Part shown: piece after piece, positions 16,562 to 25,499 of the stretch
Layout: each line of letters starts with the position of its first letter
Position numbering within the stretch: the first letter of the stretch is position 1
Notes under the pieces: generated by a model
Database searches by the model: none
Told to the model about the DNA's origin: nothing
The model's input: only the letters and a program-made list of their open reading frames with translations
Source: Herpetosiphon geysericola
Lineage (GTDB): Bacteria; Chloroflexota; Chloroflexia; Chloroflexales; Herpetosiphonaceae
Assembly (NCBI RefSeq): GCF_001306135.1
Contig: NZ_LGKP01000042.1
Coordinates: 1-64,000 of the forward strand
Reading direction: 5' to 3'
Length of the DNA stretch: 64,000 nucleotides
Translations under genes and position numbers: made by a program

Positions 16562-17173
16562 ATGAACGTCTTTACTATCTTGATATGTTTATGCTGGGGA
16601 GCCTCGGTCGGTAGTGTCACGCTACGCGTTGTAACCCAACGAGCATGGTGGGAGATCATCTTGTGGCTTCCTCCAACCATTATATTCGGTCCGATAGGCG
16701 CATTAATTTATTATCTTGATGCCGTTGTTCAAACACCACATTCCTGGCCAAAACCCAAGCAGCAAAAACGGCCCGATCTATCATCCTCATATCAATATTC
16801 ATCGCCAATACCAATCAATAAAGCTAAACGATATCTCTATGTGGATAAAGGAATTGATCGAGGTCAATTAATGTGTTTGCCTTCTCGTGGGTCATTACTG
16901 ATTCGGCGTACGTTACCAGAAGATGTTTGGGAACCACATATATTCGCGCTCAATGATATGGCCATTAGCCGCATTGCGCATTGTCGCATTATGGTGACTG
17001 ATGCGGCGATACGACTCGAAGATGTGAGCACGAATGGAACGGAAGTAAATGGCGTGCGCATTCATCATACACATGCGATCCTTCATATGGGCAGCATTAT
17101 CCGAATGGGAGCGACGGTCATCGTGATCAATGACTGCCTTCCAATGAACACAACTGGGACGCAAAGACTTTAG
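16562..17173 (+). CDS. Membrane-anchored FHA protein
   Basis: 203 residues from the ATG at 16562, which has GGAGAAA just upstream; the frame is open further upstream but lacks a ribosome-binding site. Two hydrophobic helices lie in residues 3-25 and 30-55. A cytosolic FHA domain occupies about 95-195 (MAISRIAHCRIMV, then the loop EDVSTNGTEVNG). The N-terminal arginine-serine motif of the domain is weak (LLIRR), so phosphopeptide binding may be altered. It starts 99 bases after the FHA-winged-helix gene and ends 11 bases before the kinase gene, so the three form a likely operon. Confidence 0.8.
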   Translation: MNVFTILICLCWGASVGSVTLRVVTQRAWWEIILWLPPTIIFGPIGALIYYLDAVVQTPHSWPKPKQQKRPDLSSSYQYSSPIPINKAKRYLYVDKGIDRGQLMCLPSRGSLLIRRTLPEDVWEPHIFALNDMAISRIAHCRIMVTDAAIRLEDVSTNGTEVNGVRIHHTHAILHMGSIIRMGATVIVINDCLPMNTTGTQRL

Positions 17174-17184
17174 GAGAGTATTCT

Positions 17185-18858
17185 ATGCCTTTTCCAACAA
17201 GCTTTCTGGTTCAATCAAATCGGTTCACCGATGTTCATATCATTGGTAAAGGAGCTGCGGGATTAGTCTATAAAGCAAAAGATACAGCACTTAATCGCGT
17301 CGTTGCAGTTAAAGAAGTATTACCATCGTATCATCTCTTTCATGAAGAGTGTGCTCGATTTGAAAAAGAAACAAAAATCCAGGCCAAGATGCTTCATTCC
17401 CATATAGTTACCGCCTATAACGTCGAGATTGATCCACAGACTCAAGAACGCTATTTGATTTGTGAATATTTCCCTGATGGCTCGCTTGATACATATATCA
17501 AAAAATATGGGGCATTGTCCGAGGATCAAGCGATTAAAGTTACCATAGATATCTGTACTGCACTCCAAGAAACTTGGTCTCATGGAATCGTCCACCGTGA
17601 TATCAAACCATCGAATATTTTGCTTATCTTGGATCACAATGGCACGGTTGAATCGGCAAAACTTGGTGATTTTGGTGTAGCCCAAGATAAAGATTTAGCA
17701 AAAACGACAGGCATCCATGGTTCATCACATCCAGGTACCCAGTTATATATGGCACCAGAACAAAGTGATTTTACGCGTGTCTTGGATGTTCGAGCCGATC
17801 TCTATGCACTTGGTATTACGCTATGGGAAATGTTGACAAACACAGATTATAAGGTGCAATGTCCGAATGGCGTGTTGAATCTCAAGGGTATCAACCCTAA
17901 ACCTCATCCGAGACTCATCAAGATTATTCAGAAAGCAACACACAATGATATTAACCAACGGTATGCGACACCACAGGAGATGGCTCGGGATCTGAACGGG
18001 AGAAAACCCTATCCATGGATGGTGCTCCTCCTGATAGTAGTATTTCTTGGCGGAAGCATCACCGCTATTGCGCTCAATCCATCACTTCGTTCAGCACTTG
18101 GTATTGGACAAATATCACCAACGACCAATACTACCCCCTTGGTAACAGAACCAACAGGACTAGCTGGAGGAGTATCACCATTGGATGAGCCTACTGTACT
18201 AGTAACCAACGTCCCTACGCCAACGGTAACCGAGACACCTGCCCCAACGGCAACCGACATCCCTACGCCGACAATAACCGAGACACCTGCCCCAACGGCA
18301 ACCGACATCCCTACGCCGACAATAACCGAGACACCTGCCCCAACAGTAACGCCACAAGGCTACTTTTTTGATAGTTTTGACGTTACGCCTCGACCAGAAT
18401 GGAAATTCCTGCAAGATGGACTTGTTATTAACTCTGCATCACTATTTGGTAGTAGGGGAATTATATTTTTATCAACAAGTATTAATGAATATCGCCTTAA
18501 ATTAAGGATGAAAGGTAATAAGTATAGAATTATATTTCGTGCAACAGCAGGAAAAAATAAGATTGATCAAGGATATACAATGGAATGTGGTCGTTATACA
18601 TGTTATTGGGGATCTCTTGCTCAAGGTGAATCAAATGGTTTAAGTTCCTATTTAATTAAAGAAAACATATTTCCAGATGGTGATTATTATTATGATTTAG
18701 AATTAATTGTTTCTGGAAGAAATTTTATCGTTAAGATTGATGGTGAGGAATTCACTACGTTAACGGATGAGAGTATATTGTTTGGGGAAGGCATAGCCAT
18801 TGAATCACTTGGTAGTATTTATATTGATAGATTAGAAATATTACCTTTGGAAGAATAA
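17185..18858 (+). CDS. Transmembrane Ser/Thr protein kinase with extracellular domain
   Basis: 557 residues, AGGAG before the ATG. Residues 12-270 form a Hanks kinase: glycine loop GKGAAG, K43, HRDIKPSN with D139, and GDFG with D162. A membrane helix follows (about 279-297). Then comes a Pro/Thr-rich stalk made of a 16-residue repeat encoded at 18213-18350. Residues 393-557 resemble a concanavalin/LamG-like beta sandwich, outside the cell by topology. That last part is much more AT-rich, with a different codon choice from the kinase part, so it may have been joined later. Probably it senses an extracellular ligand and phosphorylates the FHA proteins encoded just upstream. Confidence 0.88.
   Translation: MPFPTSFLVQSNRFTDVHIIGKGAAGLVYKAKDTALNRVVAVKEVLPSYHLFHEECARFEKETKIQAKMLHSHIVTAYNVEIDPQTQERYLICEYFPDGSLDTYIKKYGALSEDQAIKVTIDICTALQETWSHGIVHRDIKPSNILLILDHNGTVESAKLGDFGVAQDKDLAKTTGIHGSSHPGTQLYMAPEQSDFTRVLDVRADLYALGITLWEMLTNTDYKVQCPNGVLNLKGINPKPHPRLIKIIQKATHNDINQRYATPQEMARDLNGRKPYPWMVLLLIVVFLGGSITAIALNPSLRSALGIGQISPTTNTTPLVTEPTGLAGGVSPLDEPTVLVTNVPTPTVTETPAPTATDIPTPTITETPAPTATDIPTPTITETPAPTVTPQGYFFDSFDVTPRPEWKFLQDGLVINSASLFGSRGIIFLSTSINEYRLKLRMKGNKYRIIFRATAGKNKIDQGYTMECGRYTCYWGSLAQGESNGLSSYLIKENIFPDGDYYYDLELIVSGRNFIVKIDGEEFTTLTDESILFGEGIAIESLGSIYIDRLEILPLEE
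18213..18350 (+). repeat. 48-bp tandem repeat in the kinase stalk
   Basis: About 2.9 copies of a 48-bp in-frame unit encode PTPT(V/I)TETPAPTATDI. Copies two and three are almost identical at DNA level, so copy number could vary by slippage, changing stalk length by 16 residues per unit. Confidence 0.8.
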
Positions 18859-19266
18859 ATTTTGGAAAATTATAAACAATGATTTCAATTTTAAAATAAA
18901 TAAAACAAATGTTCGCTACAAGTTTTCGGGGCTAGCTGGGTTAAGCCCCGATCTGGGCTCCTTGGTATTGGTGTATGATTTTGGGACTCGTATACGGTAA
19001 GGTCAAAAGCAGTAAAAATAGCCTTAAAAAGCGTATCTCTATCCGGTAGGCGACTTTTTGTCGTGATTTTTTCGAGGTTTTATTGCTACAGAACTGCCCA
19101 AGAATGGCGTGTGCTCGTCGATTTCGGTTGAAATTGACGCCAGAAGGGTGATTCTATCGTGAGTTTGTGGTCATTCCGAGCGTTTTAATAAAAATATGAA
19201 TTCTACGTTTCTTGTACCCAAAATCATACACTGGTTTCCCATAGGCCAAGAAGGGGAAAGGTTTCT
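18859..19266. other. Intergenic region with MITE-like element
   Basis: No gene is seen. A GC-rich stem (CGGGGCT/AGCCCCG, near 18928-18952) follows the kinase gene without a T-run. The rest is the inverted-repeat element at 18971-19231. Confidence 0.5.
18971..19231. mobile_element. MITE-like element with 15-bp terminal inverted repeats
   Basis: GTGTATGATTTTGGG at 18971-18985 is repeated exactly in inverted orientation at 19217-19231. The 261-bp unit has no coding capacity. Target duplications are not obvious. The layout suggests a non-autonomous insertion element whose transposase lies elsewhere. Confidence 0.55.
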
Positions 19267-20223
19267 ATGAATCCACGTCGATTATATTGGATTGGTTTTA
19301 CCGTTGAATGTGTGAGTGCCTGCGTTCGTGGAAGCATTCTATGGTGGTGCTTTCGCTATCTTAGTGGATGGTCAATGAGTGTAGCTGTTTCTATTGGACT
19401 TCTTGTTGCCCTTTTCCCCCTCATACGAAGTCTCCGGATTGTCTTTGGCGCTCCGGGCGATCTTGGGATTATCCACCGGCAAATGGTTAATGCCCGTCCA
19501 CCGGCAACTCATGAGCAACGGTTGATTCGAGAGGTGTTGGCATCATATCCTGCATGGATAATCCGGCCTCGTACATGGTTGATTGTTGATGATAGTCTCG
19601 GTGGGGATGCCTATGTTTCTGGAACAACACTCTATATAGACAGCGGGTGGTTTGAGACGCCTTTCTTTCCCGCCATTGTTGCGCATGAATTAGGGCATCT
19701 CCAGGGAGATGATGCACGACTTGCCTTGGCATTATATCGACTTATCTTCCCCTCTTTTCATGATGCCGCAGATTGGTGTCGGCAAATGGCAGGTGTTGAA
19801 CCCTTCACGAATAGCAGTATTGCAGAGGCTCATAAAAAGATAGCGCCTGGGGTAAGCGATCTACTCTTCTATGGCGTGTTTTGGCGCCTCCTACAGCTTA
19901 TGGGGGGTGGACTAGGAGCCATGCTTTGTGGTCTATGGTGGCGGAAAGCACGTCACGCAATGGAGTATCGTGCTGATGCGTTTGCCGCACAGCATGGGTA
20001 TGCAGAACTTCTCGCAGATTGTCTTGAACGCATAGACCAACGCGTCCAAGATGTAGATATACGCTTTCCTTATGTCAATGATACGCATCCTCCGACGGTG
20101 CTCCGCGTTCAACTGATGCGCGACTATGCTCGTCAGCATCCCGAGGTCGTTCAGTTTGTTCTAGAGGAACAACTCCCTGTTAACGAAAGGGATCTCGATG
20201 TCCAACACCATGAACGATGGTAA
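19267..20223 (+). CDS. M48-family membrane metalloprotease
   Basis: 318 residues, GGGGAAAGG before the ATG. Two N-terminal membrane helices (about 10-30 and 38-55) precede a cytosolic or periplasmic protease domain. It contains the zinc motif HELGH (about 140-144) and the third ligand glutamate in MEYRADAFA near 233. A further hydrophobic segment (LMGGGLGAMLCGLWW) lies between them. This is the HtpX/Ste24-like layout, involved in membrane protein quality control. It stands alone on the plus strand between a MITE-like element and the EACC1/CHAT pair. Substrate unknown. Confidence 0.85.
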   Translation: MNPRRLYWIGFTVECVSACVRGSILWWCFRYLSGWSMSVAVSIGLLVALFPLIRSLRIVFGAPGDLGIIHRQMVNARPPATHEQRLIREVLASYPAWIIRPRTWLIVDDSLGGDAYVSGTTLYIDSGWFETPFFPAIVAHELGHLQGDDARLALALYRLIFPSFHDAADWCRQMAGVEPFTNSSIAEAHKKIAPGVSDLLFYGVFWRLLQLMGGGLGAMLCGLWWRKARHAMEYRADAFAAQHGYAELLADCLERIDQRVQDVDIRFPYVNDTHPPTVLRVQLMRDYARQHPEVVQFVLEEQLPVNERDLDVQHHERW

Positions 20224-20596
20224 TCTCCCAAGCAACCTCCATCATGTTGTGGCTAAGTGTGTACCGTGGTATCAGACTATCCTCTGCTCTTTACAAGACA
20301 ATGATCTGCTATTATTTGTTTATGATCTACTGAAGGACAGTGATTATACTGCTTGACAGCAGAGCATGCTTGGTATGAATGCTGTACTCAACTTGAAATC
20401 AAGGATTCATTATTTTTTAAAAGTAGTATAAGATTTAAGGATAAATCATAATCTGAATAACAGAAAGAGCGGTAAATTAGGAGTAGACCGTTAGAAAAAA
20501 TGATAGGGTCATCATTATTTATGAAATCATGCTCCTATCAAAATGCCCTCTATTACAGCATACAATACAAGGGTTTTTCTATCAAAGGATACTATA
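20224..20596. other. AT-rich upstream region of the EACC1/CHAT operon
   Basis: No gene is seen in 373 bases. TTGACA near 20355 and TATAAG near 20430 are possible promoter elements, but neither has a well-spaced partner. A short dyad GATAGG/CCTATC lies near 20500-20540. Confidence 0.35.
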
Positions 20597-20956
20597 ATGA
20601 ATACTTGGACTCCTGAACAGTCTAGTCCACACCACCTTATTATTCGTGTTAATGATCCGCATAATTGGTTTATCAGTGAATTCCAACAGACCCTAGCTGA
20701 CCATATTCACATCCTTGAAGCAGTTCCTCGAAAAGATCTCAACGACGTGAAACTCGTTGTAGAGATTGTTAATCACGGTGTTGGTATTGCTGCATCAGTG
20801 GCGCAAATATTCACGTTTTTATCGGCCGCCCGCGATCGTGCAGCTCAATCAATGCCGCAACCGGATATTCAAATCACAACCAGTGATGGAAAAAGCATAA
20901 ACTTAGTCCATGATGATCAAGAACTTCTCAAGTCACTCTTAGGAATTCATGGCTAA
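20597..20956 (+). CDS. EACC1-like small partner of a CHAT effector
   Basis: 119 residues from the ATG at 20597, with AAAGGA 8 bases upstream. The fold pattern matches effector-associated constant component 1: an N-terminal strand (HHLIIRVND), a central segment with small residues and a helix (VGIAASVAQIFTFL), and C-terminal strands DIQITTSDGKSINL followed by a short helix. EACC1 proteins are small constant companions of variable effectors in bacterial conflict systems. The gene lies 86 bases upstream of the CHAT-NB-ARC-TPR gene on the same strand. The assignment is by pattern, not by an invariant motif. Confidence 0.6.
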   Translation: MNTWTPEQSSPHHLIIRVNDPHNWFISEFQQTLADHIHILEAVPRKDLNDVKLVVEIVNHGVGIAASVAQIFTFLSAARDRAAQSMPQPDIQITTSDGKSINLVHDDQELLKSLLGIHG

Positions 20957-21042
20957 TGAATGGTCTATGAATATCGATAGACTCTTATTTACTCGTAGAG
21001 CGTGATAGGATGACGGTGTAGTGCTTGTTGAGGAGCGACTCT

Positions 21043-24000
21043 ATGAATCAATCCAACATCCTCACGCTCGAATGTACCCCTGCCGCTGATGCTTCCGCTG
21101 GCACGCAATGGGTGTTGCGCTTTAATCAACGTAGTGCTAACGGAATCTTGCCTGCCATTCCGAATACCCAGCAACGAGCCGATTTTCGGTGGTACTTTGA
21201 AGATTATTTAGATTGGCCATTTTATGGGTTTCGTGAACGTGCTGCTCGGGTTGAAGCGGAGTTAGCCTCGTTTGGGAAGACGCTCTTTGCAGCGATTTTT
21301 AGATCAAGCGCTAGTGCGGCGGAAATCTATGCTGAATGGATGCAGGGTGATATGGGCGTTCCAACCCTGCAAATTTTGAGCCTGATCCCCGCCGTACTGA
21401 GCGTGCCATGGGAGTTGCTGCACGATGATTTTGGCTTTTTGAATCAACGACGCATTAATCCCGTTGCAATCTATCGTACTGTTTCAACCGTCCGCTCAAA
21501 AATGATGGCGCAGCAGTTTGCGATGCCCTTACGGGTGCTCGTCGTTGTGGCACGGCCTGATAACGCACAGTTTCTTGATCCGCGTAGCTCTGTTCAAACT
21601 ATTTTTGGCCACTTGCACCACTTAGAACAAACCCAAAAACTCAAGTCTGGCAGAATCGAGCTGGAGTTTTTGCGTCCACCGACATATGATCATCTGTCCC
21701 GGCGCTTGCAAGATGGCACCAAACCTGTCCATATTTTGCATTTCGATGGCCATGGCAGCTTTCCCTCCAATCAATCAGCCAGTAATCAATCAGATCTCTA
21801 TCCATTGGCCACAGTGCCGCAAGGGATGTTGGCTTTCGAAACAGGTGATTACAAGGTTGATACGGTTGAAGCCAGTCGCTTTGCTACGTTACTAAATGGT
21901 GCTGGCGTGCGCTTGGTCTTGTTGGATGCCTGCCAAACCAGTGTGATGGATACGAGCGAAAGCAACGATATTGACTACCAACGGCAACAAGCCTTAGGGA
22001 GTGTGGCAACTCAGTTGTTGACGGCAGGTGTACCAGCCGTGGTCGCAATGAGCGCCAGTGTGCTGCCGATAACCACGGCGATCTTTTTCGGCGAATTCTA
22101 TGGTTTGATCGCCAAGGGAGATTCGGTATCACTGGCCTTGGAGCGAGCACGCCAAGCCTTGCAAAGCCAGCCTGTGCGCTTATATTTGGCACGGAACCCA
22201 GACAAGGATGCAGAATCAATCACCTTAGAGGATTGGTGGTTACCCCATTTTTATCAGCAACGTGAGATTAATCTTATCCCAACGGGTAACCCACCTCGAT
22301 CCAAACCAACGAAGCTATCGGGCTTTATAGAAAACCCGCATCAACGCCCGTTTATTGGTCGTGCCAAAGAGCTCTTGCAGATGGAACGGGCCTTGCTCAA
22401 CAACAAAATCGTCTTGCTCTATGGCTTTGGCGGTATTGGCAAAACCCGGCTCGCCAGCGAAGCCGCCGTGTGGCTGACCCAAACCAAGCTCTATCACGGC
22501 GCATTGCTGCTCTCGTTTGAACATGGCGGCAGCCAAATGGCCTTGCTGAGCGCAATTGCCCGTCATTACGCGTTGCCTGAAACCGATTCGCACGATTTAC
22601 AGGCAGCCTTAAAGCGTTTCAAGCCGCACTTACAGAACAAGCCGCTGCTGATCATCGCTGATAATGTAGAGAGTATTTTGCCCAACGCGGGCAGTGTTGA
22701 GCGGCATGTGTTGGAACCCCAAGAACGCCACGCCTTATGGGATTGTGTATTAGGCTTGCGGGCAGCGGGGACGGGCATCATTTTGACCTGCCGTGATTAT
22801 GATTTGCACGATAGTCGCTTGCAGCAAGGACCATGCACCAGCATCATTGCCATGCACGGCTTGGATGCCCCCGCAGCCTACCACTTTGCCACGGCGTTGC
22901 TTGACGAGTTGGCCATTGATCGGCGACGTACGCCAAAACAACACCTAAGCACCCTGTTGTCCCGGCTTGATCATCACCCGCTAGCGATGAGCTTGACCCT
23001 CCGCGCTTTGCGCGACTCTAGCTTAAGTATCGAGCAACTACTGAGCGACTATAGCAGTGCTTTGGATCAATTCACCGATGAAACTAGCCCGACTCAACGC
23101 CATCGCTCGCTGGAAGCCTCGCTTAACTATTCGTTACACCGCCTTAACCCTGAGCACCGTGAGTGGCTGGCTCGGCTTGCCCCATTTGAAGGCGGTGCAA
23201 GTGAAGATGATCTTTTAGCAATTACCGAGATTCCTGTAGCACAGTGGCAACAACTCCGAGTTGCTCTTGAACATGCTGCATTAATCGCACCTGTGGCAAT
23301 TGAAAATGTTACCGCGCCATTTTTGCGTTTTCACCCAACTCTTATACCTTATTTGCGCCAGCAGCCTTCCAGCACCGAACTGGAGCAACGCTTTGCTGTG
23401 TATTATTATCGGTTATCAAGGTATTGTTATCAGCACGATCGCCAAAATCCACAAGTAGTTCGGGCTTTGGTACACTATGAACTTCCCAACCTGCAACGAG
23501 CAATCCACGGGTTATTGCGCTTCAAGGAGATTGCTGTTGCGGTTGATATGGCTGATATTCTGAACTACTTTTATGATATTTTTGGCATGCAACGTGAGCG
23601 CAATCTGCTCAATCAACAACTTGCCTCGCATATTGCTCCTAGTGAACAGCTTTCGGCAGTTGAATATCTGCATGAATCAGTGCTTGGCGAGGCGGAATTT
23701 GCTCAAAGCCGTTATGCTCAAGCACTCCAATGCTTTAGACAACTTTTAGTCCGCATTGAGCAACAGCCAGCCGATCAGCCGCGTAGTATTGGTTCATATG
23801 AGCATTGTGTAACAATTACGCGAATTGGCCGTTGTTTACGATTCTTAGGCGAACCTGTTGAAGCCCAGCAGGTGCAGCATCAAGCATTAACCTTGATTGA
23901 GCGATTCCTCAGCCAACAACCACACAACAAGACGTATCTTAGACAAAAAGCGCTATTATTAACGGAGCTTGCGGATTGCCACACCGATCAAGGCCAATTT

Positions 24001-24981
24001 GTTGATGCCAAGCGTTGTTATGAGCAAGCTCTCGCGATTGGAAAACAACTTGGGGATCAACGGGGCCAAACGGTAATTTTTGGTCAACTTGGGAATTTAG
24101 CGTTTCAACAACACCAGTATGCAGAGGCTACAGAAAATTATAATGCAGCCCAACACATCTATCAACAATTGAACGAGCCACATGGTGAGGCGGGTATTTA
24201 TCACCAACTTGGCATGGTTGCCCAAGAACAAAACGATTGGCAGACCGCCGAACAGTATTATCGCCAGAGCTTGACTATCCGTGAAGGGTTGCGCGATAGC
24301 CTTGGGGTTGCCCAAACTTGTAATCAACTGGCAATTGTAACTGAAACAGCAGACAGGCCAAGTGAGACTGAGAACTGGTATCAACGCGCATTACAAACCC
24401 CGGATCTGCCAGCAATAGAGCGTGCTCGTTGGCTCAGTAATCTTGCTGCGCTCATTGTCGGCCAAATTCAAGCCGGCGCGTGGCAGCCGAACCGTTTAGC
24501 TGACGCCCAAAGCTATGCGGAACAAGCACTAAATATTTTCAAAGGTCTTGATCCTGCAATCGCCGAGGTATGGAAAATATTGAGTATTTTTGCCGACTTA
24601 GCTGATCAAGCAGGTCAAGTAGCACAAGCAGTAGAGTATCGCCAACAAGTAAGAACAGCGTTTGCCGTCCATACGGCCAATCGCTGGCATATCGATCAAC
24701 AACATGGAGATTTGATCGTAGCGATTGTTGCAGCAACTCATGGCCATCAACAGGCGCGAATAGCGCTTGAGCAAGTATTACCCAAATTTGAGGCAAATGG
24801 CTGGAATATTAGTAATGCTGTTCAGCGCATCTTGATAGGCGAGCGCGACTGGAATGGATTATGTGTCAAACTTGATAACCAAGATTCGTTATTGATCCTA
24901 CGGGTACTAGAAGAGTTGGAAAAGGCGGATAACAATCGGAACCTTAGAGAGAGCGAAAAACTTGGAGTCAGCGGCCCATAG
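21043..24981 (+). CDS. CHAT-NB-ARC-TPR (NLR-like) protein
   Basis: 1312 residues from MNQSNILT, with GAGGAG 7 bases upstream. Residues about 140-400 are a caspase-like CHAT protease with catalytic histidine in HFDGHGSF (about 234-241) and cysteine in DACQTS (about 296). Residues 425-720 are an NB-ARC NTPase: Walker A GFGGIGKT (about 460-467), Walker B LLIIADN (about 536). From about 880 to 1230 there are tetratricopeptide repeats, which in such proteins sense a ligand. The layout is that of bacterial NLRs in which oligomerisation activates a protease. Its EACC1-like partner is immediately upstream. No membrane segment. Role in phage defence or self/non-self control is inferred. Confidence 0.9.
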   Translation: MNQSNILTLECTPAADASAGTQWVLRFNQRSANGILPAIPNTQQRADFRWYFEDYLDWPFYGFRERAARVEAELASFGKTLFAAIFRSSASAAEIYAEWMQGDMGVPTLQILSLIPAVLSVPWELLHDDFGFLNQRRINPVAIYRTVSTVRSKMMAQQFAMPLRVLVVVARPDNAQFLDPRSSVQTIFGHLHHLEQTQKLKSGRIELEFLRPPTYDHLSRRLQDGTKPVHILHFDGHGSFPSNQSASNQSDLYPLATVPQGMLAFETGDYKVDTVEASRFATLLNGAGVRLVLLDACQTSVMDTSESNDIDYQRQQALGSVATQLLTAGVPAVVAMSASVLPITTAIFFGEFYGLIAKGDSVSLALERARQALQSQPVRLYLARNPDKDAESITLEDWWLPHFYQQREINLIPTGNPPRSKPTKLSGFIENPHQRPFIGRAKELLQMERALLNNKIVLLYGFGGIGKTRLASEAAVWLTQTKLYHGALLLSFEHGGSQMALLSAIARHYALPETDSHDLQAALKRFKPHLQNKPLLIIADNVESILPNAGSVERHVLEPQERHALWDCVLGLRAAGTGIILTCRDYDLHDSRLQQGPCTSIIAMHGLDAPAAYHFATALLDELAIDRRRTPKQHLSTLLSRLDHHPLAMSLTLRALRDSSLSIEQLLSDYSSALDQFTDETSPTQRHRSLEASLNYSLHRLNPEHREWLARLAPFEGGASEDDLLAITEIPVAQWQQLRVALEHAALIAPVAIENVTAPFLRFHPTLIPYLRQQPSSTELEQRFAVYYYRLSRYCYQHDRQNPQVVRALVHYELPNLQRAIHGLLRFKEIAVAVDMADILNYFYDIFGMQRERNLLNQQLASHIAPSEQLSAVEYLHESVLGEAEFAQSRYAQALQCFRQLLVRIEQQPADQPRSIGSYEHCVTITRIGRCLRFLGEPVEAQQVQHQALTLIERFLSQQPHNKTYLRQKALLLTELADCHTDQGQFVDAKRCYEQALAIGKQLGDQRGQTVIFGQLGNLAFQQHQYAEATENYNAAQHIYQQLNEPHGEAGIYHQLGMVAQEQNDWQTAEQYYRQSLTIREGLRDSLGVAQTCNQLAIVTETADRPSETENWYQRALQTPDLPAIERARWLSNLAALIVGQIQAGAWQPNRLADAQSYAEQALNIFKGLDPAIAEVWKILSIFADLADQAGQVAQAVEYRQQVRTAFAVHTANRWHIDQQHGDLIVAIVAATHGHQQARIALEQVLPKFEANGWNISNAVQRILIGERDWNGLCVKLDNQDSLLILRVLEELEKADNNRNLRESEKLGVSGP

Positions 24982-25499
24982 CCGCCTTCGTGCTACACAA
25001 CATCGACACCTTTTCGCCGCGGTTTGTCATAGCGGTTCACACACGACACTGGCAACAACGTTATAAATGAGCGTGGAAATTGTAGGGAATCATACATAAT
25101 GAAACTGTCCTACGCTCAAATAGTCAAGTTTGTATCGAAAACTTGAAGCTTTTGTATCAAAGATAGAGAGACTGGCCGATTAATGCGTATGTTAAAACCG
25201 TTGATTTCTACGCACATACACCCTCAATGGGGTACGGCAATGAATCCTGTTTTTGGGTCATTTATTGATTCATGTCTGTTCATAATGATGAGCGGATATC
25301 ATGATGTACACCTTTGCCGATGGAGGTCTGCTCATGCTGACTGAAAGAGCAAAAATTGATATCTGCTCATCATTTATGTACTATGGCCCTTATAAGAACG
25401 AATCGTTGCCGTACTCCACATTGGCTTGTAGGATTATTTAGATACGAAAAAATTGTTATGTCTACTTTGCCTCATGCAGTACACACATGGGTTTCGTCT
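24982..25499. other. Intergenic boundary region with a small inverted repeat
   Basis: No gene is seen between the convergent CHAT gene and the secretion locus. ATGATGAGCGGATATCA (25285-25301) and TGATATCTGCTCATCAT (25357-25373) form a 17-bp inverted repeat with one mismatch around 55 bases. It may be a long stem-loop or the relic of a very small insertion element. Confidence 0.45.

Noticed and set aside
18213-18350. Tandem repeat considered as a CRISPR-like array
   Set aside because: The 48-bp units are contiguous, in frame and encode the kinase stalk. There are no unique spacers and no cas genes.
18009-18414. Open frames on the minus strand across the kinase stalk, rich in Gly and Val repeats
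   Set aside because: They are the reverse of the Pro/Thr repeat on the coding strand, with no ribosome-binding site. The plus-strand kinase explains the sequence.
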